Shown: in pieces, positions 46,801 through 57,704 of the stretch
How the letters are laid out: every line of letters begins with the position of its first letter
Numbering within the stretch: position 1 is the first letter of the stretch
From: Closterium sp. Naga37s-1
Lineage: Eukaryota; Streptophyta; Zygnematophyceae; Desmidiales; Closteriaceae
DNA length: 64,000 nt
Assembly (NCBI GenBank): GCA_947471745.1
Contig: CANJKZ010001116.1
Location: 74,501 to 138,500, forward strand
Direction: 5' to 3'
Made by a program: the position numbers and the translations under genes
The notes under the pieces: generated by a model
The model's input: the letters and a program-made list of their open reading frames with translations, nothing else
The model's database searches: none
What the model was told of the DNA's origin: nothing

Positions 46801-49800
46801 CATTGCCCTCTAGCATGCCCACAAGTGGCTTCGTGCGTTAGTGGGCACGTGGGGGGGGGGCACGGAGTGGGTTGGGTTGGGTTGAGGGGGGTGAGACAGG
46901 ATGCATCAGGTCCTGGGGGGTGTTAGGGCACAGCAGAAGGAGTAATTGGCCTGGGAAACAGAGTGAGTCGGAGACAGGATGCAGCCTTTGGAGATTTAGT
47001 TACACATTGGCATCACAGTCGGTCCATTTTCCCACTCGGCCCCAATTGACTCTGCGCTCTGCCATTTCCGCCCGGCCGTTTCAAAGGCCTCAACGGCCGC
47101 CTTGATAGACTTTTGAGTCGACTCAAAAGTCGCCACCGCCCCACCCACCCGCAACAAACCCCCCAGTTCCGCCGCCCCCTCTCCCCACCAGTTCCGCAAA
47201 ACGCAAAAACCCTTAATGCTCTTTTGAAACCCTGACTCACCCCGCTCTCCTCCATCTCATCCAGCAAGACTTTGAACGCCTCCACAGCCGCCTTGTGTGC
47301 CGACCGCTTCTCCTTGCGCTCCGCCGTCGCCCGCGTGCGCACAAACTCCTCAAATATGGCCCGCCGCTCTGGCAGTGATGGGATGGCCTGCACGTGAAGC
47401 ATGGAAAGAAAGGGGTATCGAAATTCATGTGCGCTCCGCCGTCGCCCGCGTGCGCACGAACTCCTCGAATATGGCCCGCCGCTCCGACAGCGAGGGGATG
47501 GCCTGTCACGACAGGGAGGGAAAGTGGGATAAGAATCCACATAGTGAAAGTGATAACACGAATCCATGTGCGCTCCGCTGTCGCCCGCGTGCGCACAAAC
47601 TCCTCGAATATGGCCCGCCGCTCCGACAGCGAGGGGATGGCCTGCCAGCACGACAGGGAGGGGAAGTGAGATAAGAATCCACGGCACGAAGGGAAAGTGG
47701 TTTATGACTCCATGTGCGCTCCGCTGCTGCGCACAAACTCCTCACTGATGGCGCGCCTCTCCGGCAGTGTTGGGGTGGCCTGCAAGGGAAACAACGAGTC
47801 GAATGGCATCACTTCCCACACAAATATACAGAGCACGGACAAGAGGTCTACGTGCCCTCCACTGGTGCCGTGTGACAGACGCCAGCGTCCGAACGCTGGA
47901 CACTCCAGCTTTGGAGCGTCAGGTGCAACATAGATTCTAAGTACTAACAACGGCCCTTGCTTCCGGTGGAGCGGTGATGGGGGCTGGGTAACACGAGGCA
48001 AGCGGGAAGAGGCAAGCAGGAGAGCAGTAACAAGGTGCAATATGCAGCATGGCGCTCACCTTGTAGCGCGCGTCGAAGATGAGTTTGGGCAGCTCTTTCT
48101 CCCACTTGGAGAATGGCGCCACTCCCTTCTCCTTCAACATCTCCTGTTGCCCCCAACACATGGTGGCGTCACATGCGCCACGCACAGGCAGAGGAGAAAC
48201 ACTGAGAGTGGTACATAACAGGCATGCACTGTGTGGATTGCTGAGACAGGCTCGCGAAACCACACATTGCAATAAACATTTGCTCTTTTTGTGTAGTCGT
48301 TCGACGGAAGGATGGCAAGGGGGAACGGAGTAACCAGAGGAAGATTAAAAAAAAAAAAAAAAACTAAACAGAAGTGTTAGTGCTCCCTTTCAGGAGGACA
48401 GAATCAAAGAGAGGAGAAGCGAGGAGAGGAGAAAGCGAGGTGACTAAGCGAGTGCAAAGTCCAAAGGTTGGTGGCAGGTTCCATTACGTGAATGCAAAGA
48501 ATAAGAGGTCATGTCATGCTGCACGTGACAATGCCACCAAATGTTGCACCACTCCATGCCACGCCATGCCACCCCGTGTTTCACCATGCCATGCCACGCT
48601 TCACCACGCCACACCAGACCACACCACACCACACCACACCACACCATGGCAGAACGTACACGAAACTTCATCGCCCTCTCTTCCAAGCTCAGGTCTTCCA
48701 GTGGAACCTCCGCCCCGCCCTTCTCCTCACTCCCCTTCTCCTCACCCTCCTTCTCCCCACCGCCCTTTTCCCCGCCCTCCTTCCCCTCCCCTTCCTTGCC
48801 CTGTGCCACGTCTCCACCACCTTCCCTCTCCCCTCCACCATCCTCTCCCCCGTCCTTGCCTTCTTCGCCCTCCTTCTCCCCATTGACTGCCTTGACTCCC
48901 TTGACCTCCTTCCCATCCCCACCCTGTGCTCCTGCACTGCCCTTTCCACTCTTGGTCGTCGCAGCAGCAGCAGCAGTTGGAGCAGCCACGCCAGCAGCAG
49001 CAGCTGCTGCTACGCCCGCCTTCATCTCCTTGTCCGCGTCCTGAGGGGAAGGGGGGGGAGATACGGGAAGGCTTGTTAACTTCTTTGTTATTGCTAAGCT
49101 TTTGGTTCGGGTGAACCAGGGGGTAGAGGCGAGTGCACTGACACGAGGAGACAGCGGATGGGAGCGGGAGCAGGGTTTGGAGACGGGAAGCAGGGACCGA
49201 GGCACAGCACAGAGGCATGCAACCTGAAGGGACAGACCATTCCCTGATCTCACTAGCTTCCATCCCTGCAATCTCTCCCACCATTTCCACCCCCCGCACC
49301 CTTTCAATCCTATTACACCAGCCTCTCGAACCCTCCACCCTCCCCCTCTCCCCGTCCCCCTTCCCCCCACCTGCAGCTTCTTCTTCACCACCTCCAGCGC
49401 CGTCGCCTTCCCCAATGCTGCTGCGCCCGCCTTCAACCCTAATCTACCACCCGCCCTCCCCCTCCTCCTACCCCCATCCCCCACCCACCTGCAGCTTCTT
49501 CTTCACCACCTCCAGCACCGTCGCCTTCCCCCCTGCTGCTGCGCCCGCCTTGCCCGCCGCAATTAAGATAAGATCGTAATACCTCCTACCCCCATCCCCC
49601 AATCACCTGCAGCTTCACCACCTCCAGCGCCGTCACCTTCCCCAATGCTGCTGCGCCCACCTTCAACCCTAATCTACCACCCGCCCTCCCCCCCCCCCCC
49701 CCCCCAGCAATCACCTGCAGCTTCTTCTTCACCACCTCCAGCGCCGTCGCCTTCCCCGCTGCTGCTGCGCCTGCCTTGCCCGCCGCCCCCGCGCCCCCCC

Positions 49801-52800
49801 GCCCTGCCAGCGAGAAGGAGAGCTTGCTGGCGGCGCGCGCCCGCTCCTCCTCCTCCGCCTCCTGCCTCTTCCGCACCTCCTGCACCTCCCCCGGCACCTG
49901 CCAGCTCGTGTCCTGGCGCACAGTAGGGAGGGGTGGGGAGGAAGGGGGTGGGGAGGGTGGAAAGGGTGGGGAACGGGGGAGAGAAAGATGAGGTGGATGA
50001 GGAAGGGAGGGAAAGGGAAGAGTGGCGGAGTGGGAGTAAGGGGAGAGGATGGGATGGCGATGAGACTGAAGGCAGAAAAAGCAGAGAAGAGGGACGGCAG
50101 GGCATCGATTGGCGTGAGAGTGGTGCACAAGGGAGTGACTGACCTGCGTGGCGGTGTTGTAAAAGTACTTCTTGCCATCACTCGTTGACACCAGCGCCCA
50201 GTCCGTGCCCTGCACTCGCTCCCTGTCACCCACATACATGCACACAAATGCACACAGGCACGCACACGCATGCACACGCAGACAGAGCCGAAAGCATAGA
50301 CATGAACGCGCAGACACCTAAGCAAGGACACGCACATTGATAGGCACTTCTTCTTAGGCTGCATAAGAAATACACGCGCCAGGAGAGCGCGGTGATGAAA
50401 CCGCCTATTCTATTAGTCTCCCTGCCATCACGTCATGCTCTCCCTACCACAGCACCATGCCATGCTGCTCACCATGCGACGGGAGTGGGCTGCTTCTCCA
50501 CCTTGTCCTCCTGCACACACGCACATACACGCACGCACACACGCACATACACGCACGCACACACGCACGCACCCGAGGGGAGAGACAGGTGCTTACACAT
50601 AGGCAGAGAGGCGGACATTAACAAATGTGCGGAGGAGCAGAGAGCTGCAAGGCAGGCGGGTGGGCAGAGGGCGGAGAGGGCGGGGAGGGCGGATTAGGGC
50701 GGATTAGGGCGGAGAGTGCGGGGAGGGCAGGGAGGGGCGCGGGGGCACCTGGAGTTTGAAGCCTTTGGGTTTATGGTAGGTGGAGCGGCCAGTGACAGTG
50801 TTGTAATAATACACCGTGCCCTCCTCCGTCTTATTGATGTAACTTTTGAAGTCACATCGACATACCTGCAGCTTGAAGCCTTTAGGCTTGTGGTAGGTGG
50901 AGCGGCCGGTGACAGTGTTGTAATAATACACCGTGCCCTCCTCCGTCTTATGCGCCGTCCACGCCTCCACTCCCTCCTCCGCCTCCTCCTCCTTCTTCTC
51001 TTCCTTCCCCTCCTTTACCTCCTTTCCCTCCTTTCCCTCCTTTCCCTCCCCCTCTTTCTCCTTGGTTGCTTCCTCATTCCCCTCTCCTTGCTTCCCCACT
51101 CCTCCCTTCTCATCCCCCTCTCCCCCCTCCTTGTCCCCACCACCTTCTTCCGCTCCCCCGCCTTCCTTCCCTTTCTCCTTCTCCTCCTCCTTTTCCTCCA
51201 CCTTCTCCTCCACTTTCCCCTGCGCCTCCCGGTCCCACCTCGACTTCTTCCCCCCCTTCACCCCTCCGCCTGCGCCTTTCCCCGCGCCCTTCTTTCCGCC
51301 CTTCTCCCAGGGGAGCTCTTCCCCCGCGGGGAGCGGGGGGCCGCCGCCGGAGATCACAGCCGCCATGGCGGCGGCCGCCTGCAGCCACGCGGGGGGAAGT
51401 GGGGGCTGCGGCGCGAGCGGGGGGTTGGGCCTTAAGGTGATGGCGGCGGGAGGGGTGGGGGGAGCTGCAGCAGCCGGGGGAGGCGCAGGCGCAGTGGCAG
51501 CAGCGCCAGTCGCAGCGGCTGTAGCAGCAGTTGCAGCTGCCGCAGGAGCGTCAGGAGCGGCAGGGGCAGCGGCAGGCGCGCCAGGAACGGCGGCAGCGGC
51601 GGCAGCGGATGCATCCGGCGCGGCAGCAGCGGGGGAAGGAGCTCCAGTCGCCGCAGTGGCTAGCGGTTGCGCCTCTGCTGCTGCTGCAGCTGCCGTTGGT
51701 ACCGCTGCTGGCGGCATACCGTTTGGTATTTCTCCGGCTACTCCACCCGCCGCTGCTGCTCCGGCGGGGAGCGGCGGAGGAGGGGGGCCGGGAGTGAGCA
51801 GCGGCGGCGCTCCCCCCGGGTAAAACCCTTGCTGCGCGGCAGCTGGAGCCGGGGGAGCGCCGTGGGGAACGGGAGGCGCAAAAGCCGGAGGAGGCGCAAA
51901 AGGCGAAGGGGGAGCGTGAGGCAGGGGGTGGGGTGGGGCGGACCCCGGAAGCGCGGGGTACTGCGGCGCATGGGGCGCTGCTGGGCCGTGCGCCATTCCC
52001 TGCGCGGGGTACGGCGGGTGGTGAGGCCCCGGCGGCATCCCCGGCCCCTGCGCGCGCATCTCTGCCGCGGGGGGCGGCGCGCCGTCCGCCACTGCCGTCA
52101 CGTGCCACACGCCCGGCACCGCGCGCGCTGGCTGCTGCGGCGACTGTTGCTGCTGCGGCGGCGGATGCGGGGCATGCGGCGGCGGCTGCTGGAAATGCTG
52201 CGGGAAATGCGGCCCTTGCTGCTGATAAGGCGGCCCCTGCTGCTGATATGGAGGCTGATGCGGCTGGTTCGGCGGCGGATGCGGCTGGTTCGGCGGCGGA
52301 TGCGGCTGGTTCGGCGGCTGATGCGGCTGGTGCGGCGGCTGATGCGGCTGATACTGCAGCGGATACTGCTGCTGCGCCGGCGGCGGCGACTGCGGCTGGT
52401 ACTGCTGCTGGTGCTGATACTGCTGCGCGTGGTGCGGCGGCGGCGGTGGTTGGTGCGGCGGCCCCTGAAAGCCGCCCTGCGCATGTCCTGCCGCGTGACC
52501 TCCCCAAGGCGGCGCCCCCCCGGCTGGCGGAACTCCTTCGGGCGGGCCTGGCGGAAAGCCCCCGTGCGGGTTCTGCGGAGGGCCTCCCCCGTAGGGCGGA
52601 GGGGGTCTTGCATAAGCGCCATGGGCGGATTGCGGAGAAAAAGGAGAATGCGGCGGATGGGGGGGATGCGACGGACCGGGAAACCGCGGCCCAGGCGAGC
52701 CCATCCCACGTGGAAACGGCATGCCAGGTGGCACATGTCCAGGAGGTCCACGTGGCGCGAACCCGAGAGAGCCCGGTCCGGAAGGTCCACGTGGACCAGG

Positions 52801-52917
52801 ACCAGGTGACATGTGGTCTGGAGGTCCACGTGGTCCAGGTCCGGGTGACGCCGTGCCGCACGCTCCAGGTGGTCCGTCAGGTGGTCCGTCAGGTGGGCCC
52901 CTCACAGGTGGACCCAT
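37843..52917 (-). CDS. PRP40C: PRP40C/TCERG1-like WW-FF splicing factor with a giant charged/RS tail, 13 exons, 2576 aa
   Basis: Nuclear protein coupling transcription and splicing; FF domains bind phosphorylated RNA polymerase II tails and splicing factors. Exons: 52917-50866, 50510-50473, 50222-50144, 49912-49715, 49040-48660, 48143-48060, 47387-47241, 46730-46612, 44694-44562, 43822-43676, 43332-43186, 42833-42711, 41925-37843; phases close. Residues 1-540 are Pro/Gly/Gln then Ala-rich. WW1 is near 650-684 ([20 protein letters not shown]), WW2 near 700-735 ([15 protein letters not shown] then DTSWQVP). About five FF domains span 905-1280 ([80 protein letters not shown]). The last about 1300 residues are Lys/Glu/Arg/Ser-rich with an RS run ([17 protein letters not shown]). 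Arabidopsis PRP40C is roughly 830-840 aa. Intron 8 is 1.9 kb. The tail frame is unbroken, so I take it as coding. Confidence 0.87.
40514..40810. repeat. 297-bp pure polypyrimidine/polypurine tract in the PRP40C tail
   Basis: No purine on the plus strand across 40514-40810; CTCCCT/CTTCTC hexamers encode Lys-Glu and Arg-Glu repeats on the minus strand. Confidence 0.9.
41990..42350 (-). repeat. three extra copies of the 5' part of PRP40C exon 13
   Basis: Segments encoding [19 protein letters not shown] (or a shortened form) recur near 42005-42075, 42150-42220 and 42300-42350 in the intron before exon 13, each with the CAACAGCGCGTGCAG acceptor region and a G-rich spacer. Confidence 0.88.
42510..42660 (-). 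repeat. extra copies of the 3' part of PRP40C exon 12
   Basis: One long copy ([21 protein letters not shown] with a GTGAGT donor, about 42515-42585) and short copies of the [14 protein letters not shown] or HMARLS junction near 42580-42655. Confidence 0.85.
43545..43650 (-). repeat. extra copy of the 3' part of PRP40C exon 10
   Basis: Encodes [20 protein letters not shown] again with the same GTGAGT donor, downstream of the parent exon. No acceptor in the right phase was found, so it looks silent. Confidence 0.82.
45400..45900. repeat. degenerate AT-richer repeats in PRP40C intron 8
   Basis: Irregular units of about 25-30 bp resembling GACATGGTTGTGAAAG and GGAAGCAAAGATGGCATGG, noticeably less GC-rich than the flanks. 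Confidence 0.55.
45923..45979. repeat. 16-bp perfect inverted repeat with a short loop in PRP40C intron 8
   Basis: TCCGGCAGGAGAAACA at 45923-45938 is the exact reverse complement of 45964-45979; a 25-nt loop containing ATTGAATCAAT separates them. Confidence 0.8.
47500..47800 (-). repeat. three extra copies of the 5' part of PRP40C exon 7
   Basis: Acceptor plus codons for A(I/T)P(S/T)L(P/S)ERRAI(F/S)EEFVR recur near 47503, 47645 and 47779 upstream of the parent exon (acceptor edge at 47387). The copies break off shortly after GCGGAGCGCA; the farthest is the most diverged. Confidence 0.88.
49365..49700 (-). repeat. three extra copies of the 3' part of PRP40C exon 4
   Basis: Segments encoding GAAA(L/G)[14 protein letters not shown] with a CTGCAG|GT junction recur near 49605, 49495 and 49372 (spacing about 110-120 bp). 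A C-run at about 49687-49705 lies beside the parent donor. Confidence 0.87.
50515..50572. repeat. (ACGCAC)n-type microsatellite next to PRP40C exon 2 acceptor
   Basis: ACACACGCACATACACGCACGC units directly upstream of the exon 2 acceptor on the minus strand. Confidence 0.8.
50749..50829 (-). repeat. in-phase second copy of the half WW domain of PRP40C exon 1
   Basis: 81 nt repeating the exon 1 end ([20 protein letters not shown] to KLQ, 27 codons) with a few silent changes. It is preceded by AAG and followed by CAG|GTGCCC. Phase is 0 to 0, so inclusion would add 27 residues without a shift. Confidence 0.88.
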
Positions 52918-54044
52918 GCCAGATGGGTCCAGCCGGGGATAAGGTGTTCAGTCACTGAAAAAAAATGCACGGTGTCACCAAGGCTTCAATATAGAGAGAG
53001 GGTCGGCGAGCAATCCCGGAGGAGCGACAAATGCAGCTGAATGATCAGATCTAGGTTTAAGAAGAGATATAATATCTCGAAAAAAAGGGATAGAAGTGCC
53101 GAGTTAGTACGCGGTAAAATGTGGAGGAGCGGGAGTGGGAGCTAGAGAGCGAGACGAGGAGGAGATAGTGAACAAGGCGGAAGCGCGAAGGAGAACAGGC
53201 CGAACGCGGACCACGATTTCATGGATTGAACTGAAAGACTTTACACGTACACAAAGATTCTACCTGTCACCATATACTGTATGAATAGTCAAGCACAATG
53301 CTCCAGCTCCGACGCAATTTTCTGTTTGATCCACGATTCTTTGGAGAAAACGCGTTGTGGAACATGAGAGCTTCTACTGTACGAGGATGAATGGAGAGCA
53401 TGGTTTGGAGGAGGCGAGGTGAGGTGAGGGAGGGAGGGGCAGCCGGCTGTAGCTGCGAACCACAGTCGTCGATCGTCGTTAGTCGCACGATGATCGTCTG
53501 CGACGCCGTCCATTTGTCTCGCTGGTTCCATCGCAACATTTCTGACCAATCACCACCACCTTATCCGCTGCATAACTGGTGACTCCATAACGAGAGCATC
53601 AGTGAAGCCATTAGGAGTAGTAAATTGTGCATTCAAGCACAACAAATGTATACTCATCAATCAAATGTTCTAAGTAGACCAAGCAAAGCTGTGAACTAAA
53701 TTAGATTTACAGTTCTGCATAGAACCAGATCATGGCAGCAGCAGCAGCGGTGATACTGGTACAAGAATATCCCGCTAACTTTATCACCCGGTACCCCCTG
53801 AGCAACTACTAACAAATCAAGCCAGATTGAGGTCCCAGGTCTGGTGCCAAGACCAGCACTGTCACATGCTTGAAGGCATTCCTGCATGACCCATAAACGC
53901 TGCATACACGACAGATGCTACACTCCAAGAACTCCCCCTGACACCACTGTGTACGTAACTATGGCATGGCAAGCAAGGCATGGTGTGACAGGCATGGGAC
54001 CAGCTGCATTAAAGGGCTTAGAGTCACCACCGCAGGTGCTCCTG
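52918..54044. other. intergenic region upstream of the PRP40C-like gene
   Basis: No supported gene in about 1.1 kb; less GC-rich than the flanks. It should contain the splicing-factor promoter and the 3' UTR of the next minus-strand gene. Confidence 0.5.
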
Positions 54045-56614
54045 TCACCTGACAACTGCCTGGTGCCCCATCTTAGCAGAGAGTGCATCGAAATACCCCA
54101 CCATCTGGTCCCGCTTGTCCAACACCCTCTCCATCTCCCCCGCCGTCAGTGCGCCACCCATCTCCTCCAGCAGCTGCGCGCGATTCATTCTCCTCAGGCG
54201 AGTCAGGACAAAACCCGCCACCGTCTTCAGTCTGCCGCCCACTCCCGTGCCGCGCTTGGACCACATGGCGTGCAGGCCGGCGCCGAGCGAGGGGCCCATG
54301 GGGTGCGAGAGCACTACGGGCGAAAGCTTGCCGTCCCCGGACCAGTGCTGGGCGGCGAAGAAGCCGGAGGGGCGGCGGAGGGAGGAGCCCATGAGGGCAT
54401 CGAGAATGCGGATGCTGCTGATCACCGTGTGCGCCTGGGTGGGCGCACGCAGGCGCTGGAAGGAGGGCGGAAGGGGAGGGTGGGGATGATTTATGAGCTG
54501 GGAAGGGGAAATTCATTGGCCATGGGGGAACACAGGGAAGTCACAGAAAGAAAATTTGCAAGCAAGGTATGGAAAAGGCAAAGCGGAATCGGGACTCACG
54601 GAGGGGTGTACGGAGGAGAGAGGGTGCAGGAGGTGCGGCAGCAGCGTCATGGTGCCCTGCGCGAACCGCCGCGACCCCAGCTGCACGCCCTGTCGCACCG
54701 CCACTGGCGGCACCACGTCCACCCCCAGCACGCGGGAGAGCTGCGCGGGGGGAAGGGGGAGGCGGAGAGGGAAAAGGGGAGGCAGATAAGGGGGAAGAAG
54801 AGGGGAAGGCGAAGATGGGGACAATGCAAGCGCATGCCTCTCGAAGAAGTAGCGACACGAGTAATGAATTCAAAATAATAAAATAAAATAATAAGAACGA
54901 AAGAAAGACACTAAAGCACGTCGGTCCAGCTTACCTTGTACGCGACCCACTCCGCAGGGGCGCGCTGGAATCGCAACCTCGCGTCGCCGCCAACCACGGG
55001 CCGGTACAGCGCCTGCACCGTCTTCTCGCCGTCAGCCCCGTCGCCGGCCGCGAGATTGACCACGTAGAGCGGACGGAACGGCGTGGATCCGAGCTCGCGG
55101 CCCGCCATCCTCCAGCTGACGATCCTGCCCGTCGATAGCAGGTCCACTAGCTCCCTCTCCTGCTCCCTCTGCTCCTGCGTCAGCACCTGATCCTCCGCCT
55201 TTTCCGGCGTAATTTGCGGTGTTAGTAGGGAGTCAGTCGGCTGCTGCGCTACGGAGGCGGCAGTTGGCGCGGGCACCAGTGACTGTTGGGCCGCGGATGA
55301 GACGGCTTCTGCTGCTTTGCGCTGCGCCTTTTGGTCCAACACGAGGCACGTACGCGCTATAGCGCGCGTCGCCATTGCCATAGTGCGCTCCGTGTACGCG
55401 GCACGGTCCACCAGGTCCGCCGCTCGGACAGACGCCGTTACAGTCACGACCGCCGTTTGCGTTTCCTCGTCGAACCGAATCGAGGCGCGAGTACACGTCA
55501 GCGCGTCCATCTGCTGCACGTCGAGCTGCTGCTCGCTTGCGGGAATTCTGGCGGCACTTCCGGAAGGAGAGAAACCCGAGAAAAGGGTGGAGAGGCTCTG
55601 GGCTGAAAAGGACGAGGGAGAGAGAGGGACTGAGGATGCATCCGGCGGCGAGGATGCGTCGATGTCAATCGGAACGTCTAGATCAACGGTTGGGATGCTC
55701 CCAAGGTCGAGTTTGATCTGCTGTGAAACGAAGACTTGCTGTTCCTCCTCCACCTTACCGCCATTCGCATCGACATCAAATTGTAATTCGTTTTCTCTAT
55801 TGTCTGATACACTATCCGTATTCCCGGCAGCAACACCGGGAATACCCGCCGCATCTCCCGCTGTAGGTGGATAGACGGTTACCGACGTCTCAACTTCAGC
55901 TGCCCGCGTCTTTATCTTATAAAGAATGTGCTTAAGCTTCGAGAGCGTCGTTCGCGCCTGCGACTCGATGCGGTCGACGCCAGTTTCCGAGGCGCGCGGG
56001 CTCGACGGCTCGATGAGGCCCTCGTCGAGCGGCTCGGGCACGGAGATGGGAGCAACGGACGGCGGGGGGAGAGTGTCGGTTTCATCTGTGGGCACCTGGA
56101 GCGATCCCTGCCGTTCGATGGTCAGTGACGACTGCGGCGACGGTTTCTCGTCGCACACGCCCAGCGACCCTTGCCGTTGGAGCGCCTTAGGTGACTGCTC
56201 CGTCGCACCGCCGGTATTAGTGACCCCGGATTGGGCCGCAGCGCGTACGGTCAGGAGACGCGCTCCCTGGAATTTCCGGCGAGGAGAGGCGAGGAAGGGT
56301 CTGTGAGAGCGGGCGTGGGAGAGAGGCGCGATGCTTAAAGCTGTGTATGCGGAGAGAGCGGAGGATGAGGACAACGCGGAAAGGGAGGAGGCGGAGGAGA
56401 TGCGGCGGAAAGGGGAGGCGGAAAGAGATGAGGCAGATGAGACGCGGCGGAACGAAGAGGCGGAGCAGCGCAGCGCGATAGTTGCCGCGCGGCGGCGCAA
56501 TGGGAAGCCGACACGCGGAGAGGGACGCAATGAGCTGCCAGCCCGTGGAGAGACGAACGCGGTGGCTCCGAGAGTAGCGACTGTTGCGACAGGCAGAGCG
56601 CGCGACGCTGCCAT
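54045..56614 (-). CDS. plastid-targeted protein of unknown function, possible atypical-kinase fold, 3 exons, 743 aa
   Basis: Exons: 56614-54935, 54740-54600, 54455-54045; phases close. I do not recognise the family with confidence. The N-terminus (MAASRALPVATVATLG, rich in Ser/Arg/Ala up to TIALRCSAS) looks like a chloroplast transit peptide. The middle is Ser/Asp/Glu-rich and low in family features. The C-terminal 220 residues are better ordered: GEKTVQALYRPVVGGDARLR, APAEWVAYKLSRVLGVDVVP, QLGSRRFAQGTMTLLPHLL, RILDALMGSSLRRPSGFFAA, LKTVAGFVLTRLRRMNRAQL. The pattern (Lys/Arg-Pro strand, glutamate helix, VPP, leucine-rich helices, RILDAL) is reminiscent of PI3/4-kinase-like or HipA-like folds. 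The Asp/Asn that usually follow the RILDAL-type helix are not seen, so activity is doubtful. The start was chosen at the ATG giving the transit peptide. Confidence 0.75.
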
Positions 56615-57479
56615 GGCTGATGTCGGTTGAGCCAAGGCGCTTAGAGCCTGCACTGATTCTTGGGCTGCGCCACAGGGGGGAGATACGCCCAGTGTGGTAA
56701 AATGCAAGTGCGGGTTTCTAGACTCGCTGAGATTATTAGTCTAGATAGTAAAACAGCAAAGAAGACTGAGAGGGGAGTTGCTGTTGGAGCTAAATGTGGG
56801 TGGAGGGGGGACATGTGAGTGCAAATGCGCGTGCGAGAAGGTGAGGGAGGAGATGCGGCGTGGCGGAGGGGAGGAGACGAAGAGCAAGGGCGCAGCGCAG
56901 CATCCCAGAACAGCACGCGCGGGGGAAGTTGGAAATGCTGAGAGGCGGGGAGGGGGAATCCCGCGAACGATTGCCACTTGGAGGTCTGCTTGAAATCCAG
57001 ACTCGAAGCAGGGCCGGAGAGGCACGCACGACACGAGCCAAGAATTGATCCGGTGGTGGCGAGGCGACAAGGATTGCAGCCAATAGGAGCAGCGGTGCAA
57101 CGCAATTGGGCGAAAGCGAGGTGAGGCGATTGCCGTTCTCATATCCGTTCGTCAAATGGAAAACGTCGCACGAAGAGGCCGGTGGATTCGCCACCCCTCG
57201 TCCTCTCGCCAGGTTCCTCCTGTCATCGTGGAAGAACTGAATGTGAGCCCAGGTTCTTGTAACGGGAAGTGAATTTGGTGGCTTGCATTGGTCCCGACTC
57301 CTGGACCAGAAGAATCTTCGAGGCTGACCTGGTTCCAACCATAAAGCCTTGCCATCTACACGTTAGACGAAACGAGAGCCGCACATGACTGTGCATGAAC
57401 GTAGGACCAATATTGGCGACAGTGGGGAGTGACAGCTGGTTGGAAAGAAAAATAGGTACAGGGAAGAAAAAGCAAGTTT
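56615..57479. other. region between the plastid protein start and the tRNA-Trp-like sequence
   Basis: Promoter side of the minus-strand plastid protein gene. No supported gene; short ORFs only. Confidence 0.45.
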
Positions 57480-57551
57480 TGAACCTGACGTGAATCGAAC
57501 ACGCAACCTACGGATCTGGAGTCAGACGCGCTACCATCGCGCCACTGTTGT
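57480..57551 (-). tRNA. tRNA-Trp (CCA)-like sequence, probable pseudogene
   Basis: On the minus strand the D arm (TGGCGCGATGGTAGCGCG), the anticodon region CTGACTCCAGATC with CCA, and the T arm GCGTGTTCGATTCACGT match plant tRNA-Trp closely. A T-run follows about ten bases downstream. The 5' acceptor strand (ACAACAG) does not pair with the 3' strand (CAGGTTC): only three of seven positions fit. The anticodon stem has two mismatches. It is likely a tRNA relic or a copy truncated at its 5' end. Confidence 0.65.
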
Positions 57552-57704
57552 TGATTGACATTCTTGATTGGTTGACAGCAGCTGTTTCATCAAAGAATGC
57601 CATGAAAATAAACGAAAGCATTATGAACATACAGCAGCAACTTGCGACACAGCAACATCCTTCCGAAAATACACGGTATCAGCTGGTTCATCTGTGCTTC
57701 CAGT

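Noticed and set aside
48340-48363. A-run of about 18 as sign of a retroposed transcript
   Set aside because: No adjoining gene-like sequence or target duplication; it lies in a PRP40C intron and looks like a simple homopolymer.
54045-56614. Calling this gene a known plastid kinase
   Set aside because: The resemblance rests on motif order only, and the expected catalytic residues are not visible.
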